This document shows, piece after piece, positions 54,915-63,845 of a stretch of DNA of 64,000 bases (position 1 is the first letter of the stretch; every line of letters starts with the position of its first letter). The notes beneath the pieces are model-generated. The model did no database searches and was not told the origin of the DNA. It was given only the letters and a program-made list of their open reading frames with translations. Origin of the DNA: CAVTWD01 sp963738325 (GTDB lineage: Bacteria; Actinomycetota; Acidimicrobiia; Acidimicrobiales; Ilumatobacteraceae); the NCBI GenBank assembly GCA_963738325.1, contig CAVTWD010000011.1, positions 62,001-126,000 of the forward strand. The letters run 5' to 3'. The translations under genes and the position numbers were made by a program.

Positions 54915-57161
54915 ATGCGACTGGACGCCGAGACCCTCTTGCGCGGCTTGGCCGAGGGCGAGCGGCTCGTGCACCTGGAACGCATCCCGCCGCGCTCGGC
55001 CCGGTTCGGTCGGCTGTCGCGGCCCCTGCCCGAACGGGCCTGGAAGGCGCTCGGGATCGACGCGCTGTGGACGCATCAGGTCGAAGCGATCGACTTGCTC
55101 CGCGAGCGTCGCTCGGTCGTGATCGCGACGGGCACGGCGTCGGGGAAGTCGCTGTGCTACCAGGCCGCCATCGCGGAGACCGTGCTCGACGATCCGCCGG
55201 GGACGGCGCTGGCGGTGTACCCCACCAAGGCGTTGGCCCAGGATCAGTTGCGCGCCCTAGGCGCCCTCGGTGTGCCCGGCCTCGTCGCCGCCACCTACGA
55301 CGGCGACACACCGCCCGAGGCCCGGTCGTGGGCCCGCCGGCACGCCAACGTCGTGCTGACCAACCCGGAGATGCTCCATGCCGCCCTCCTGCCGTTCCAC
55401 GGCCGGTGGGCCACCTTCCTGTCCCGGCTCCGCTACATCGTGGTCGACGAGCTCCATGTTCTGCGGGGCATCTTCGGCTCTCACGGTGGGCACGTGCTGC
55501 GCCGGCTCCTGCGGCTCAGTGCCCGCTACGGCGCCAACCCGACGTTCGTGTTCACGTCGGCGACGATCGGCGAGCCCGGCCGCCTGGCGTCCGAGCTCTG
55601 CGGGCGGCCGGTGGCAGCGGTCACCGACGACGGGTCGCCTCGGGGCGAGCGGCTCTTCGCCCTGTGGAACCCGCCGCTCATCGACGTCGCGAGGGGGAGG
55701 CGGGTCTCGACGAACCTCGAGGTGGCGCGGCTGACGGCGGCCCTGGTGGAAGGGGGCTGGCGGACGGTGGCGTTCTGCCGGAGCCGCCGAGGCGCGGAGG
55801 TCGTCGCGGCCGACGTCCGGCGGCGCCTGCCCTCCAGCCTCGCTCCCCGGGTTCGCTCCTACCGCGCCGGCTATCTGGCCGCCGAGCGTCGGGAGATCGA
55901 GGCCGACCTGTTCGCGGGGCGCGTGCAGGCCGTTGTGGCCACGAGCGCGCTCGAGCTCGGCGTCGACATCGGCGGGCTCGACGCCGGCGTGCTGAACGGC
56001 TTCCCGGGGACCATCGCCTCGATGTGGCAACAAGCCGGCCGGGCCGGGCGGGGCGACGACGGGTCGCTGGCGGTGCTCGTCGCCGGCACCGACCAGCTCG
56101 ACCAGTGGCTGATGGCCCATCCCCGCGAGGTCTTCACGCGGGCCCCGGAACCGGCCGTCATCAACCTGGTCAACCCGAGCGTGCTCTTGCCGCAGCTCGC
56201 CTGCGCCGCCTACGAGCAGCCGCTGACGACCGATGACGAGCGTTGGTGGGGTGACGAGCTGGCCGAAGGGGTGCGGCGCCTCGTGCTGAGCGATCAGATC
56301 CGCTTGCGCGAGGGCCGCGCCTACTGGAGTGGACGCGGGGCCCCGGCCCCCGGCATCGGGCTGCGGTCGGGCTCGCCCGACGAGTACCGCATCGCGGAGC
56401 CCGACGGGCGCCTGGTCGGGACAGTCGACGCCAGCCGCGCCTTCGAGCAGGTTCATCCCGGCGCCATCTACCTCCATCTCGGGCAGCAGTACCGGGTGGA
56501 GGCTCTCGAGACGGACGAGCGCATGGCAGTGGTGGTCCCGGTGGAGTGCGATGAGTACACGCAGGCCCGCGCCGAGACGTCCGTCTCCATCCTGGGCGAG
56601 GAGCGCCAGCATGCCGTCGGGCGAGCCCAGCTCGAGCTCGGTCCGGTCGAGATCGCCAGTCGGGTGACCGGTTACGAACGGCGCGACTCGCGGACTCGCG
56701 AGCTGCTCGGGCGCGAGGCACTCGACCTACCTCCGACCCGCCTCATCACGCGAGCCTTCTGGTACACCGTCGGGGAGCCGGTCGTGGCGCGCGCACGGTT
56801 GGACGCCGATCAGCTTCCCGGCGCCCTCCACGCGGTGGAGCACGCGGGTATCGGCATCCTCCCGTTGTTCACGATCTGCGATCGCTGGGACGTCGGCGGC
56901 GTCTCGACCGCCTTCCAAGCCGACACCGGCCTCCCGACGATCGTGATCTATGACGGCTACCCCGGAGGGGTGGGCATCGCCGAGTTGGGATTCGCGGCCG
57001 GTCGCAGGCACCTCTCGGCCACGCTGGCGGTGATCGAGCGGTGCCCGTGCACGCGGGGGTGCCCGAGCTGCGTGCAGTCGCCGAAGTGCGGGAATGGAAA
57101 CGAGCCCCTCGACAAGGCCGGCGCGGTGGCGCTGCTGCGAGCCATCCTCGGGCCGCGCTGA
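54915..57161 (+). CDS. DEAD/DEAH-box helicase with DUF1998-like C-terminus (MrfA-like)
   Basis: A 748-residue superfamily 2 helicase: Walker A GTASGKSLCYQAAI, VVDELHVLRG (DEVH-like DELH), VFTSATIGEP, and helicase-C motifs TSALELGVDIGGLD and QQAGRAGR. The C-terminus has a four-Cys cluster CPCTRGCPSC..SPKC, as in MrfA/YprA, which removes mitomycin C-type DNA lesions together with MrfB. ATG 54915 was taken. An exonuclease partner was not seen. Confidence 0.9.
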   Translation: MRLDAETLLRGLAEGERLVHLERIPPRSARFGRLSRPLPERAWKALGIDALWTHQVEAIDLLRERRSVVIATGTASGKSLCYQAAIAETVLDDPPGTALAVYPTKALAQDQLRALGALGVPGLVAATYDGDTPPEARSWARRHANVVLTNPEMLHAALLPFHGRWATFLSRLRYIVVDELHVLRGIFGSHGGHVLRRLLRLSARYGANPTFVFTSATIGEPGRLASELCGRPVAAVTDDGSPRGERLFALWNPPLIDVARGRRVSTNLEVARLTAALVEGGWRTVAFCRSRRGAEVVAADVRRRLPSSLAPRVRSYRAGYLAAERREIEADLFAGRVQAVVATSALELGVDIGGLDAGVLNGFPGTIASMWQQAGRAGRGDDGSLAVLVAGTDQLDQWLMAHPREVFTRAPEPAVINLVNPSVLLPQLACAAYEQPLTTDDERWWGDELAEGVRRLVLSDQIRLREGRAYWSGRGAPAPGIGLRSGSPDEYRIAEPDGRLVGTVDASRAFEQVHPGAIYLHLGQQYRVEALETDERMAVVVPVECDEYTQARAETSVSILGEERQHAVGRAQLELGPVEIASRVTGYERRDSRTRELLGREALDLPPTRLITRAFWYTVGEPVVARARLDADQLPGALHAVEHAGIGILPLFTICDRWDVGGVSTAFQADTGLPTIVIYDGYPGGVGIAELGFAAGRRHLSATLAVIERCPCTRGCPSCVQSPKCGNGNEPLDKAGAVALLRAILGPR

Positions 57162-57183
57162 GCGCGAGGCGCCGTCGCCCGGC

Positions 57184-57211
57184 CCGGCCGCGCTGACGAC
57201 GCGCCGGCCGG
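57184..57211. terminator. Bidirectional hairpin between helicase and Tad operon
   Basis: CCGGCCGCGC at 57184-57193 pairs with GCGCCGGCCGG at 57201-57211 with one bulge. It lies between two convergent transcription units (helicase plus, tad minus). There is no T-run, as is common in high-GC Actinobacteria, so termination is inferred from position and stability. Confidence 0.55.
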
Positions 57212-57247
57212 TCCCGCTTGCACGCGTCCTGGGTGGACCGCGGACGC

Positions 57248-57616
57248 TCATGGCTCGACTCGCATCGTGGCGGTGGAACTGACCGCGACGTCGCCGACGA
57301 AGGCTCCCACGAGCGGTACGTCGGTGGGCGACCGGTACTGCACGGTGACCCGCACCCTGCCTCCAGCGCGCGTCACGCTCACGGAGGCGCGAGTGAGATC
57401 GAGGGCGAGCGCCTCGCGGGCGGCCTCGACCCCGGCGCCGGCACCGGGGTCGACCGCAGCGGCACGGGCCCCCTCGCCGGCGGCATGGATGACCGCAATC
57501 TGGTCGCGAGCCACCAGGACCACCTGGACCACGGCGAGAAGGGCCACGAACACGAGTGGGAGGGCGAGGGCGAGCTCGACGGCCGCCTGCCCGCGCGCCC
57601 CCCGGCCGCGGCTCAT
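57248..57616 (-). CDS. tadE: TadE-like pilus assembly protein
   Basis: A 122-residue pseudopilin: Arg-rich start, then GQAAVELALALPLVFVALLAVVQ, the hydrophobic helix behind the Glu typical of TadE, and a mature beta-rich end (VTVQYRSPTDVPLVGAF). It is the last gene of the tad cluster, starting 4 bp before the flp stop (ATGA-type overlap). TadE is an initiation factor of the Tad (Flp) pilus. Confidence 0.85.
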   Translation of the reverse strand: MSRGRGARGQAAVELALALPLVFVALLAVVQVVLVARDQIAVIHAAGEGARAAAVDPGAGAGVEAAREALALDLTRASVSVTRAGGRVRVTVQYRSPTDVPLVGAFVGDVAVSSTATMRVEP

Positions 57617-57816
57617 CCGATCTTGGACGTGATGACCTGGAAGACGTGGTCGAGCAGCTGGCCGATCTTCCCCGCGCCGCCGCCGGCCGTCGCCCAGGCG
57701 ATCAACATGAGGGCGACGAGGGCGGCACCCAGCAGCACGAGGGCGTATTCCGCGGTGGCCTGGCCCTCCTCCCCGCGAGCGAGCGCCCAGGCCCGGGCGC
57801 GTTCTAGCAACTTCAT
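57613..57816 (-). CDS. Flp pilin-like protein (DUF4244 type)
   Basis: A 67-residue prepilin: ATG 57816 lies 5 nt after GGAGG. EEGQATAEYALVLLGAALVALMLI has the Gln-Ala-Thr-Ala-Glu-Tyr pattern where a pilin peptidase could cleave and the helix that packs the pilus core. This is the DUF4244 pilin typical of actinobacterial Tad loci. Confidence 0.85.
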   Translation of the reverse strand: MKLLERARAWALARGEEGQATAEYALVLLGAALVALMLIAWATAGGGAGKIGQLLDHVFQVITSKIG

Positions 57817-57873
57817 GACGACCTCCATTCGGATCATGCGTGGGAGGCCGGCCGAGCCGGCGAGGGGGGCGGG

Positions 57874-58581
57874 CTAGGCGTGCAGCGACGCGAGGGCGCC
57901 TGCCAGCAACGGGACCACGGTCAGCAAGGCAAAGGCGGGCAGGATGCAACAGACGAGAGGGAAGGAGAGCCGGATCGGGAGCTTGCGCGCCGCGACTTCG
58001 GCTTGGCGCCGGCGTTCTCGGCGCGCTTCGAGGCTCAACGCTTCGAGCGTGGTGGCCAAGGACGTGCCGTACCGTTCGGAGGCCACGAGAGCCGCCGACA
58101 GCGGGCGAACGGGCTCGCCGAGCACTCCGATCAGTTCGCCCAAGGCGTCGGCCAACGGCTCGCCGCGGCCCGCTCGTCGGACCACGAGGGCAAAGGCGGC
58201 ACCGAATGGCGGAGCCGCGACCCGAGCGAGGGTGTCGACGGCGAGCGCCACCGTCTGCCCGCTGGCGACCGCCATGGCGAGCAGGTCCACGGTGTCGGGC
58301 AGTCCCTCGACGACTGCCCGCCGGTGACGGCGCGTGACCTGCCAGGCACGGACACGAGGTCGTACACACGACCAGAGGATCAGGACGACGACCGCCGGTG
58401 ACCAGACGACGGCGGCGGTGACGAGCAGCGCGGCTCGCCCGGCACGGCGCGCCCAGGACGAGCGACCGCGCCGCGTCGAGCTGGCCGCCAGCGTCATCCG
58501 GACGCGCCGAGGGGGCGGCCGCATCGGCCACGCCGCCAACCCGACGCCCGCGGCCGCCGTCAGCGCGAGCACGGCGATCAC
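57874..58581 (-). CDS. tadC: TadC-like inner-membrane pilus assembly protein
   Basis: A 235-residue type II secretion F-like protein: LLAMAVASGQTVALAVDTLAR, ASERYGTSLATTLEALSLEAR, and the C-terminal hydrophobic FPLVCCILPAFALLTVVPLLAG. GTG 58581 overlaps the tadB stop (GTGA). ATG 58611 is an alternative. It pairs with TadB as the membrane platform. Confidence 0.85.
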   Translation of the reverse strand: MIAVLALTAAAGVGLAAWPMRPPPRRVRMTLAASSTRRGRSSWARRAGRAALLVTAAVVWSPAVVVLILWSCVRPRVRAWQVTRRHRRAVVEGLPDTVDLLAMAVASGQTVALAVDTLARVAAPPFGAAFALVVRRAGRGEPLADALGELIGVLGEPVRPLSAALVASERYGTSLATTLEALSLEARRERRRQAEVAARKLPIRLSFPLVCCILPAFALLTVVPLLAGALASLHA

Positions 58582-59304
58582 GCCGCGCTCCTGACGATGC
58601 GGGCCATCCATGCGCCACCGGCGCCGAGGAGGCCAGCGCCTCCGACCAGGCAAGCCCATCCGGGTGCGGTGGCGAAGAGGAACGAAGCGATCCGAGGGTC
58701 ACTGACCGCGCACCAAGTGGTGAAGACGACGGGCAGCAACGCGATGACGACCGCCGACAGTCGCGCCTGGACCGACTGAGCCCTCACCTCGCGGCCGACT
58801 GCACGGCGCTCGCGGAGCGTGGCGGCGACAGCGTCGACCGCTTGGGCCGCCTGACCTCCAGAGCTCGAAGCCAGCCCGAGCGCCGTCGCGGCGAACGTGA
58901 CCTCGGGCATGACGTCGCGCCCGGCCCACGCCACGAGCGCGTGAGCGAGGGTCGCGCCTCTCGCGGTGTCGGAGACGAGGCGTCGAACGCTGGCGCCCGT
59001 TGGCCCCCCGACCGTGATCGCCGCCTCGTCGAGCGCCTGGTGGAGGCTGGCTCCTGAGCGCAGGCTGCGGGCTACCTCGTCGAGAAGCTCGGGGAGACTG
59101 GCTGCGACGGCACGGCGCCGAACCGCCGGCCGGCGGTGCCACCAGGCCATCACGTCGACGGCGGGCCGCCATCCCGGTCGCTGGTTGCGGAAAACGACCC
59201 AGCGAGGGCTGGCGAAGGCTCTCACGGAGCGCGCGGCGGCCCAGAGCCATCGCCGCTACAACGCCGAGCGCCACGCAACCGGCCAGCGCGACCGCCGAGC
59301 TCAT
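58578..59304 (-). CDS. tadB: TadB-like inner-membrane pilus assembly protein (frameshifted)
   Basis: ATG 59304 opens a first frame with an N-terminal helix AVALAGCVALGVVAAMALGRR; the main part (FASPRWVVFRNQRPGWRP, SLPELLDEVARSLRSGASL, ATALGLASSSGGQAAQAVD, two C-terminal helices) is in another frame joined near 59220-59230. Together it is a T2SSF-like protein of normal size. The start overlaps the tadA stop. Confidence 0.82.
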
Positions 59305-60431
59305 GTCGGGTGTCCCGCCGGCTGTGGACCCCTTCGACGTGGCTCAGCAACGACGGTCTCGGCCCGAGCCAGGGCGCGAACCCGTCCAACGCCGCCCAGA
59401 TCCTCGGGCTCGACGACTTCGACGACTTCGATGACGCGACGCCGGCCGCCCTCACCTCGCCCGACGTGCACGACGACGTCGATCGCAGCGTGCACGAGCT
59501 CGCGAACGGAGGCGAGGGGGAGCTCGCAGCCTCCCTGCAACACCATGACCTCGACCCGGCGAAGAGCATCGAGCGCGCTGTTGGCGTGGCAGGTCGACAT
59601 CGACCCGTCGTGGCCAGTGCTCATGGCCATGACCATGTCGAGCGCTTCGGGCCCCCGCACCTCGCCCACGACGAGTCGATCGGGGCGCATCCGCAAGGCT
59701 GCCCGCACGAGGTCGCGCATCGTGATCTCGCCAGCTCCCTCCGGGTTGGCGGGGCGCGCCTCCAGCCGCACGACGTGGTCTCCGGGCCATCGGAGCTCTG
59801 CCGCGTCCTCGATGGTGATGACGCGCTCCGCCGGGGACAAGCAGGCCCCGATCGCGTTGAGCAGCGTCGTCTTGCCCGACGACGTCGGCCCGCTGACCAA
59901 GAGGTTGGCGCGTCGGGCGACGAGCAGCTCGAGCAAGCCGACGACACCCGGCGGCGCGAAGGCGTTGAGGGGAATGGAACGCGCGCTGAAGCGTCGGATC
60001 GTGAGGCACGCGCCGTCGATCGCCACGGGAGCCACGACGGCATGGACCCGTGCGCCATCGGCCAGGCGGGCGTCGACAATGGGGCTGGCGCGATCGGCAC
60101 GCCGGCCGAGCGGAGCGACGACTCGCTCGATGAGGTGCCTCACCGCCGCCGGCTCCAGGTCGATCGCCGAGCGCTGCAGCCGGCCGTCTCGTTCGACCCA
60201 GACGTCACCCCGACTGTTCACCATGATCTCGGCCACCGAGGCATCGGTGAGCAACCCCTGCAGTGGGCCGAGGCCATTGACCCGATCGACGACGCGGCCG
60301 ACGAGCTCGGCGAGCGACGCGTCGTCGAGGAGCGGCGCGACACGCAACGCATGGCGTCGGGCCGCCGCGGCCACGTCGTCATCAGGATCGGACACGACAA
60401 GGGCGTGCACTCGAGCCTCGATGGTGCTCAT
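59301..60431 (-). CDS. tadA: TadA ATPase (type II/IV secretion ATPase)
   Basis: The ATPase that drives Tad pilus assembly. The 376-residue protein has an N-terminal domain with ASVAEIMVNSRGDVWVER, Walker A SGPTSSGKTTLLNAI, Asp box TIEDAAELRW, and Walker B VVGEVRGPEALDMV with the His box STGHDGSMSTCHAN. It starts with an overlap onto the TadZ-like gene end (ATG 60431, stop of tadZ 60428). Confidence 0.93.
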   Translation of the reverse strand: MSTIEARVHALVVSDPDDDVAAAARRHALRVAPLLDDASLAELVGRVVDRVNGLGPLQGLLTDASVAEIMVNSRGDVWVERDGRLQRSAIDLEPAAVRHLIERVVAPLGRRADRASPIVDARLADGARVHAVVAPVAIDGACLTIRRFSARSIPLNAFAPPGVVGLLELLVARRANLLVSGPTSSGKTTLLNAIGACLSPAERVITIEDAAELRWPGDHVVRLEARPANPEGAGEITMRDLVRAALRMRPDRLVVGEVRGPEALDMVMAMSTGHDGSMSTCHANSALDALRRVEVMVLQGGCELPLASVRELVHAAIDVVVHVGRGEGGRRRVIEVVEVVEPEDLGGVGRVRALARAETVVAEPRRRGPQPAGHPT

Positions 60432-61078
60432 GCCGCCCTCCGGAGGCTGCGCTCGAGCGGGCGTGGCAGTCGGCTCGCCAGCAGGCCGGCGTCGACGGCC
60501 CGAGCTACGGCGGGATCGACGTCGACCTCGGCGATCACCGGCACCCCCAACACGGCCTCGACATCTTGGGAACCGAGCGCGCGTCCCTGCTCGCGCACGA
60601 CGACGAGGCCGGTGGGACGGAGGCCACTCGTGCTCGCCCGCCGTAGCGCCAAGTAGCAGGCCCGCAGGACGAGGAGTGAGGTGTCGGCCTGCTCGATCAG
60701 CTCAGCGACGAGGCCGCCGGCCGCGATGCCGGCGTCGACGACGACGGGCCGCCCGAGCCCCCTCAGCCCCTCAGCGAGCTCGAGCCCGAGGGAGTCGGGC
60801 CCGCACGGCGGCCCGACCCCACGCGGCAGCAATCCCAAGCCCCGGTCGGCCTGGACGACGAGACGGGCCAACGCGTCGGCCGGCCGCGGCTCGGCGCAGA
60901 GCCAGTCGCCGAGACCCGGCCCGGTGGGCTCAGGCAGGCCCAGGACCGCAGCCGCCTCCCCGGCGAGGTCGGCCAGGACCGCACCCTCTGAACGAGAGCG
61001 CGCGGCCAGGACAGCGAGCGCGGCGGCCACCACGGTCGTGCCACTGCCGCCTTTGACGGACCAGCACGCGGTGAGCAC
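60428..61078 (-). CDS. TadZ/MinD-like ATPase
   Basis: A 216-residue ParA-superfamily protein: deviant Walker A WSVKGGSGTTVVAAAL, RPVVVDAGIAAGGLVAE and SLLVLRACYLALRRA. In Tad loci such proteins (TadZ/CpaE) position the pilus machine at the pole. It heads the operon tadZ-tadA-tadB-tadC-flp-tadE. No prepilin peptidase or RcpC/secretin is present, as expected for Actinobacteria, though a peptidase must be encoded elsewhere. Confidence 0.85.
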   Translation of the reverse strand: MLTACWSVKGGSGTTVVAAALAVLAARSRSEGAVLADLAGEAAAVLGLPEPTGPGLGDWLCAEPRPADALARLVVQADRGLGLLPRGVGPPCGPDSLGLELAEGLRGLGRPVVVDAGIAAGGLVAELIEQADTSLLVLRACYLALRRASTSGLRPTGLVVVREQGRALGSQDVEAVLGVPVIAEVDVDPAVARAVDAGLLASRLPRPLERSLRRAA

Positions 61079-61188
61079 GGAACCTCCCCGAGAACGAACA
61101 CGGCGACGGGACGGCGCCTGCCGTCAAGCAATCGGGGAAGGATCGAAAAGCTAGCAGAGTGACCGAAGGGGTGCAAGAGCCCCCGAGA

Positions 61189-61272
61189 TCAAGCGGCGCG
61201 CACCTTCTGCACCGCCACCACGACGAGCCCGATGACCACCACCAAGAGGAGGAGCTTCACGACCTTGTCCAT
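61189..61272 (-). CDS. Tiny single-pass membrane peptide (27 aa)
   Basis: 27 codons from ATG 61272: MDKVV then a strongly hydrophobic stretch LLLLVVVIGLVVVA and a basic end QKVRAA. Codon third positions are GC rich. It lies 64 bp before selC on the other strand and behind the tad promoter region. Function unknown. Confidence 0.55.
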   Translation of the reverse strand: MDKVVKLLLLVVVIGLVVVAVQKVRAA

Positions 61273-61323
61273 GGGCGCGGACCGTAGCAGCCTCTCGTGC
61301 GCGACGGTCGCAAGCCTGACGGC

Positions 61324-61329
61324 TACCGT
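61324..61329 (+). promoter_or_regulatory. Putative -10 element of selC
   Basis: TACCGT ends 7 nt before the first base of the tRNA-Sec gene, the normal distance for a start at the mature 5' end. No clear -35 was recognised. Confidence 0.5.
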
Positions 61330-61336
61330 CGGGCCT

Positions 61337-61432
61337 GGAGGTGTCCGGGCACCTGGTGGGCCCCACCGCCTTCAAAGCGGCTGGGACGGGCGCTCCCCGT
61401 CCGGCGGGTTCGATTCCCGTCCACCTCCGCCA
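61337..61432 (+). tRNA. selC: tRNA-Sec (anticodon TCA)
   Basis: A 96-nt tRNA gene ending in an encoded CCA: acceptor GGAGGTG/CACCTCC, anticodon TCA at 61372-61374 in CTTCAAA, and a long variable arm around TGGGACGGGCGCTCCCCGTCC (paired GGACGGG-like arms), with T arm GGCGGGTTCGATTCCCGTC. The features match bacterial selenocysteine tRNA. selA, selB and selD are not in the window. A tyrosine integrase gene begins 60 bp downstream on the other strand, so the tRNA end is a likely attachment site. Confidence 0.92.
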
Positions 61433-61458
61433 CGTTCTCCCTGGTGAGGGAGCTAATC

Positions 61459-61487
61459 CGTGGGCCAGAGTGACCCTCTGGTCACGG
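61459..61487. terminator. Interrupted hairpin between selC and integrase
   Basis: CCGTG pairs with CACGG and CCAGAG with CTCTGG around a TGACC loop, 11 base pairs in total. It lies between convergent selC and the integrase stop. GTCACGG occurs twice (61481, 61492) beside it. It may terminate either gene or be an arm-type recombinase site. Confidence 0.5.
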
Positions 61488-61492
61488 ATTGG

Positions 61493-62654
61493 TCACGGTT
61501 CTGAGAAAAGCGCGTCGGCGCGACGTGCCGCATCCTCGTCGTCGCCGGGCAGCACGTGCGCGTAGACGGCGAGCGTCACCCCGACATCGGCGTGACCGAC
61601 GCGCTGGGAAAGGACCTTCACCGGAACACCGCCGGCGAGGGCGGCGGTGGCGTAGCTGTGCCTCAGGTCGTGCAGGCGGATCGGCGGTAGCCCGGCCGCT
61701 CGCACCAACTTGGCGAACAAGTTCGAGAACGCCTCGGGGTTGGGGGCAGTGCCGTCGACGTTGGTGACCAAGAGGCCGTGGTCCCCTTGCCATCCGCCGC
61801 CGATCTGCAGCCGCTCGGTCGTCTGGATCCGCTTCCACGCTCGCAATGCGGCGAGCGTCGTCGGCCCGATGGCGATGGTGCGGTTCCCCCGCGCCGTCTT
61901 GGGCGTCGAGGTGGCCGTCGTCCTGCCGTAGCGAATGCGGGTGGAACGAATGGTGACGGTGGCACCCTTCAGATCGACGTCGCTCCACCGAAGGCCGAGA
62001 ACTTCACCGCGGCGCATGCCAGTCGACGCCATGAGCATCCAGACTGCGCCCCATCGGTGGGACGCGGTGACGTTCACGAACCGACGGATCTCCTCCCCTG
62101 TCCAGGCCCGCATCTCCGGAACGCGTCCGCGAGGCGGGTCAGCCGTGTCGCAGGGGTTGCGCTGCAGCTGGCCCCATCGCACTGCGTCCCTCATCGCTCG
62201 CGTCAGCACACCGTGCACGTTGCGGACCGTCTTCGGTGAGAGGCCGGGGCCGAGGCCCCGCCGCGACTCGGTACGACCCTCAGTCAGCAGGCGGTGGTAC
62301 AGGCGGTTGAGCGCGGCGCCATCCACCGTCTGAAGGCCCGTGCGGCCGAGATCGGGGAGGACGTAGTTCCGGATCACGCCCTCATAGGCCGCCGCCGTGG
62401 ACGGCCGAAGAGACGAGCGCCGGGCTGGCAGCCATACATCGAGGAGGTAGCCGCCCAACGTCACTCTGCTCGGGGCCACGACGGCGCCTCGGTTCTTGTC
62501 GGCAAGGTAGGCCGTCAAGACGGCTTGGGCCGCCTTCTTTGGTCGGGAACCCGCGCCGACGGAGTTGACGACGTCTGCCGTTCAAGTCCGGGAGATCGAC
62601 GACGAACGACCACGTGCCGTTGGACGCTCGCGTGATGGACCCAGCGGTGCTCAT
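61493..62654 (-). CDS. Tyrosine integrase (phage/ICE type; frameshifted)
   Basis: From ATG 62654 the first frame gives ASNGTWSFVVDLPDLNGRRRQ, an AP2-like arm-binding domain; near 62535-62545 the frame changes, and the rest reads TLGGYLLDVWLP (SAM-like core-binding), then catalytic TGMRRGEVLGLRW (Arg), LHDLRHSYAT (His, Arg), VGHADVGVTLAVYAHV (His/Tyr). About 386 residues in all. Its 3' end points at selC, 60 bp away, the usual orientation for tRNA-specific integrases of conjugative elements. Confidence 0.88.
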
Positions 62655-62831
62655 GCGCCTGTCCTCTCGAGGGGTTGCCCCCCGTATCTTCTCATCGGAG
62701 GGAAGCGGATCTGTGGAGGCCACCCGTGTCCGTTCATGCGGTGCTGCCTGGTGTTCGCCTGTGATGCTCAGTCCAGCGACTGCCCGAATCGACTTCATCG
62801 GTCGGCGGTCGGCATCGGTACGCTTGTGGAC

Positions 62832-63019
62832 ATGGCCCACCGCGCTGGCGACCTGTCGCACGGCTCCGGCGTCGTGTTGGTGAACCCCGAAGAGGACTGC
62901 TCGCCGGCTGCGTTCCGCATGCTCGTCGACGAGCTCCTCGCCGGTCCCGAGCCCGCGCTCGACTCGCTGGGGCAGCCGCCGTACTCGAGGAGCTTCGGAC
63001 CGAGCACGAAACCTCGTGA
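62832..63019 (+). CDS. Antitoxin-like protein of a VapBC-type pair (frameshifted)
   Basis: From ATG 62832: MAHRAGDLSHGSGVVLVNPE, AFRMLVDELLAGPEPALDSLG, then, after losing one G in GGGG near 62969, AAAVLEELRTEHETS and a TGA that overlaps the toxin start (GTGA). That coupling is typical for antitoxin-toxin operons. DNA-binding family cannot be assigned with confidence. Confidence 0.55.
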
Positions 63020-63428
63020 CTCCGGTCGTCATCGACGCTTCGGCCGGTACCGAGATCGTCACCGACACGGCCCGAGGACGGGCACTGCTCCGACTGTTTC
63101 CAACTGACGCCGAGGCTGGGTGCCGCAGCACTTCTACGCCGAGGTGCTCGGCGTCATCCGCCACCAGACGATCTTCACGAAGATCCTCACCGAAGAACAG
63201 GCCGCAGCGGCGCTCGGTCGACTCCAGCGATGGCACCTCCACCAAGCGGCCGTGCCGCCACTGCTCGACGCCGCCTGGGCATTGCGACACAACATGCGCG
63301 CCGCCGACGCGATCTACGTTGCGCTCTCCGCGGAGTCGGGTGCGTTACTCCTCTCGGACGATCACAAGCTGTTGGACGCGTCGACGTTCCCGTCGTCAGT
63401 CGGCGTGCTGCGTCTGCCCTTCGCCTGA
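63016..63428 (+). CDS. vapC: VapC-like PIN-domain toxin (frameshifted)
   Basis: From GTG 63016: VTPVVIDASAGTEIVTDTAR gives the first catalytic Asp; after a one-base gap in GGG near 63119 the frame reads HFYAEVLGVIRHQTIF (Glu), MRAADAIYVALSAE (Asp) and LLLSDDHKLLDAS (Asp). These acidic residues form the RNase active site of PIN toxins. It sits inside the element next to selC, a typical stabilising cargo. Confidence 0.78.
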
Positions 63429-63609
63429 GCCCAGCGGTGCTGATTTCGCACTGCGACCGGATCGGTGCTGGCGCACGGTGTGAAAGTCGTCACGTCGGCG
63501 TGCTGACCCATCCGTCTGGTGTCGTTCCGTGTTGACCCGTGTTGGCGTGTCCGCCGGCCCTCACGGAGCCAGCAACAACGTCGTTGTCGACGGCGTCGCG
63601 CCGGTGTAC

Positions 63610-63840
63610 TCAGATCTCGATGAGCTTGAGCGCGTGCACTTCTCGAGCCACCGACATGTCGACGACGAGCCTCGCGCGCCCGCGCTGAGACTCGATATGC
63701 AAACCCGATCGCTCGTTTGATCGCGCTCCAAGTCCTTCTGGTAGAGCAGCTCGCGCTGTTCCCGGAATAGGCGGACGCATCCGGTGACCGACGCCAGCTT
63801 GTCCAGCCACCACTGGAACAGGCAGGTGCCCGCAGGCGGC
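63610..63840 (-). CDS. Unidentified gene fragment, frameshifted
   Basis: A minus-strand protein can be followed from about 63840: FQWWLDKLASVTGCVRLFRE, YQKDLERDQ, then in another frame RSGLHIESQRGRARLVVDMS and HALKLIEI, stop at 63610. Codon third positions are GC rich, so it looks coding, but the start and the join near 63715 are not resolved. It is divergent from the relaxase start. No family recognised. 63429-63609 shows nothing else. Confidence 0.4.
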   Translation of the reverse strand, partial: AACGHLPVPVVAGQAGVGHRMRPPIPGTARAALPEGLGARSNERSGLHIESQRGRARLVVDMSVAREVHALKLIEI

Positions 63841-63845
63841 GTGTG

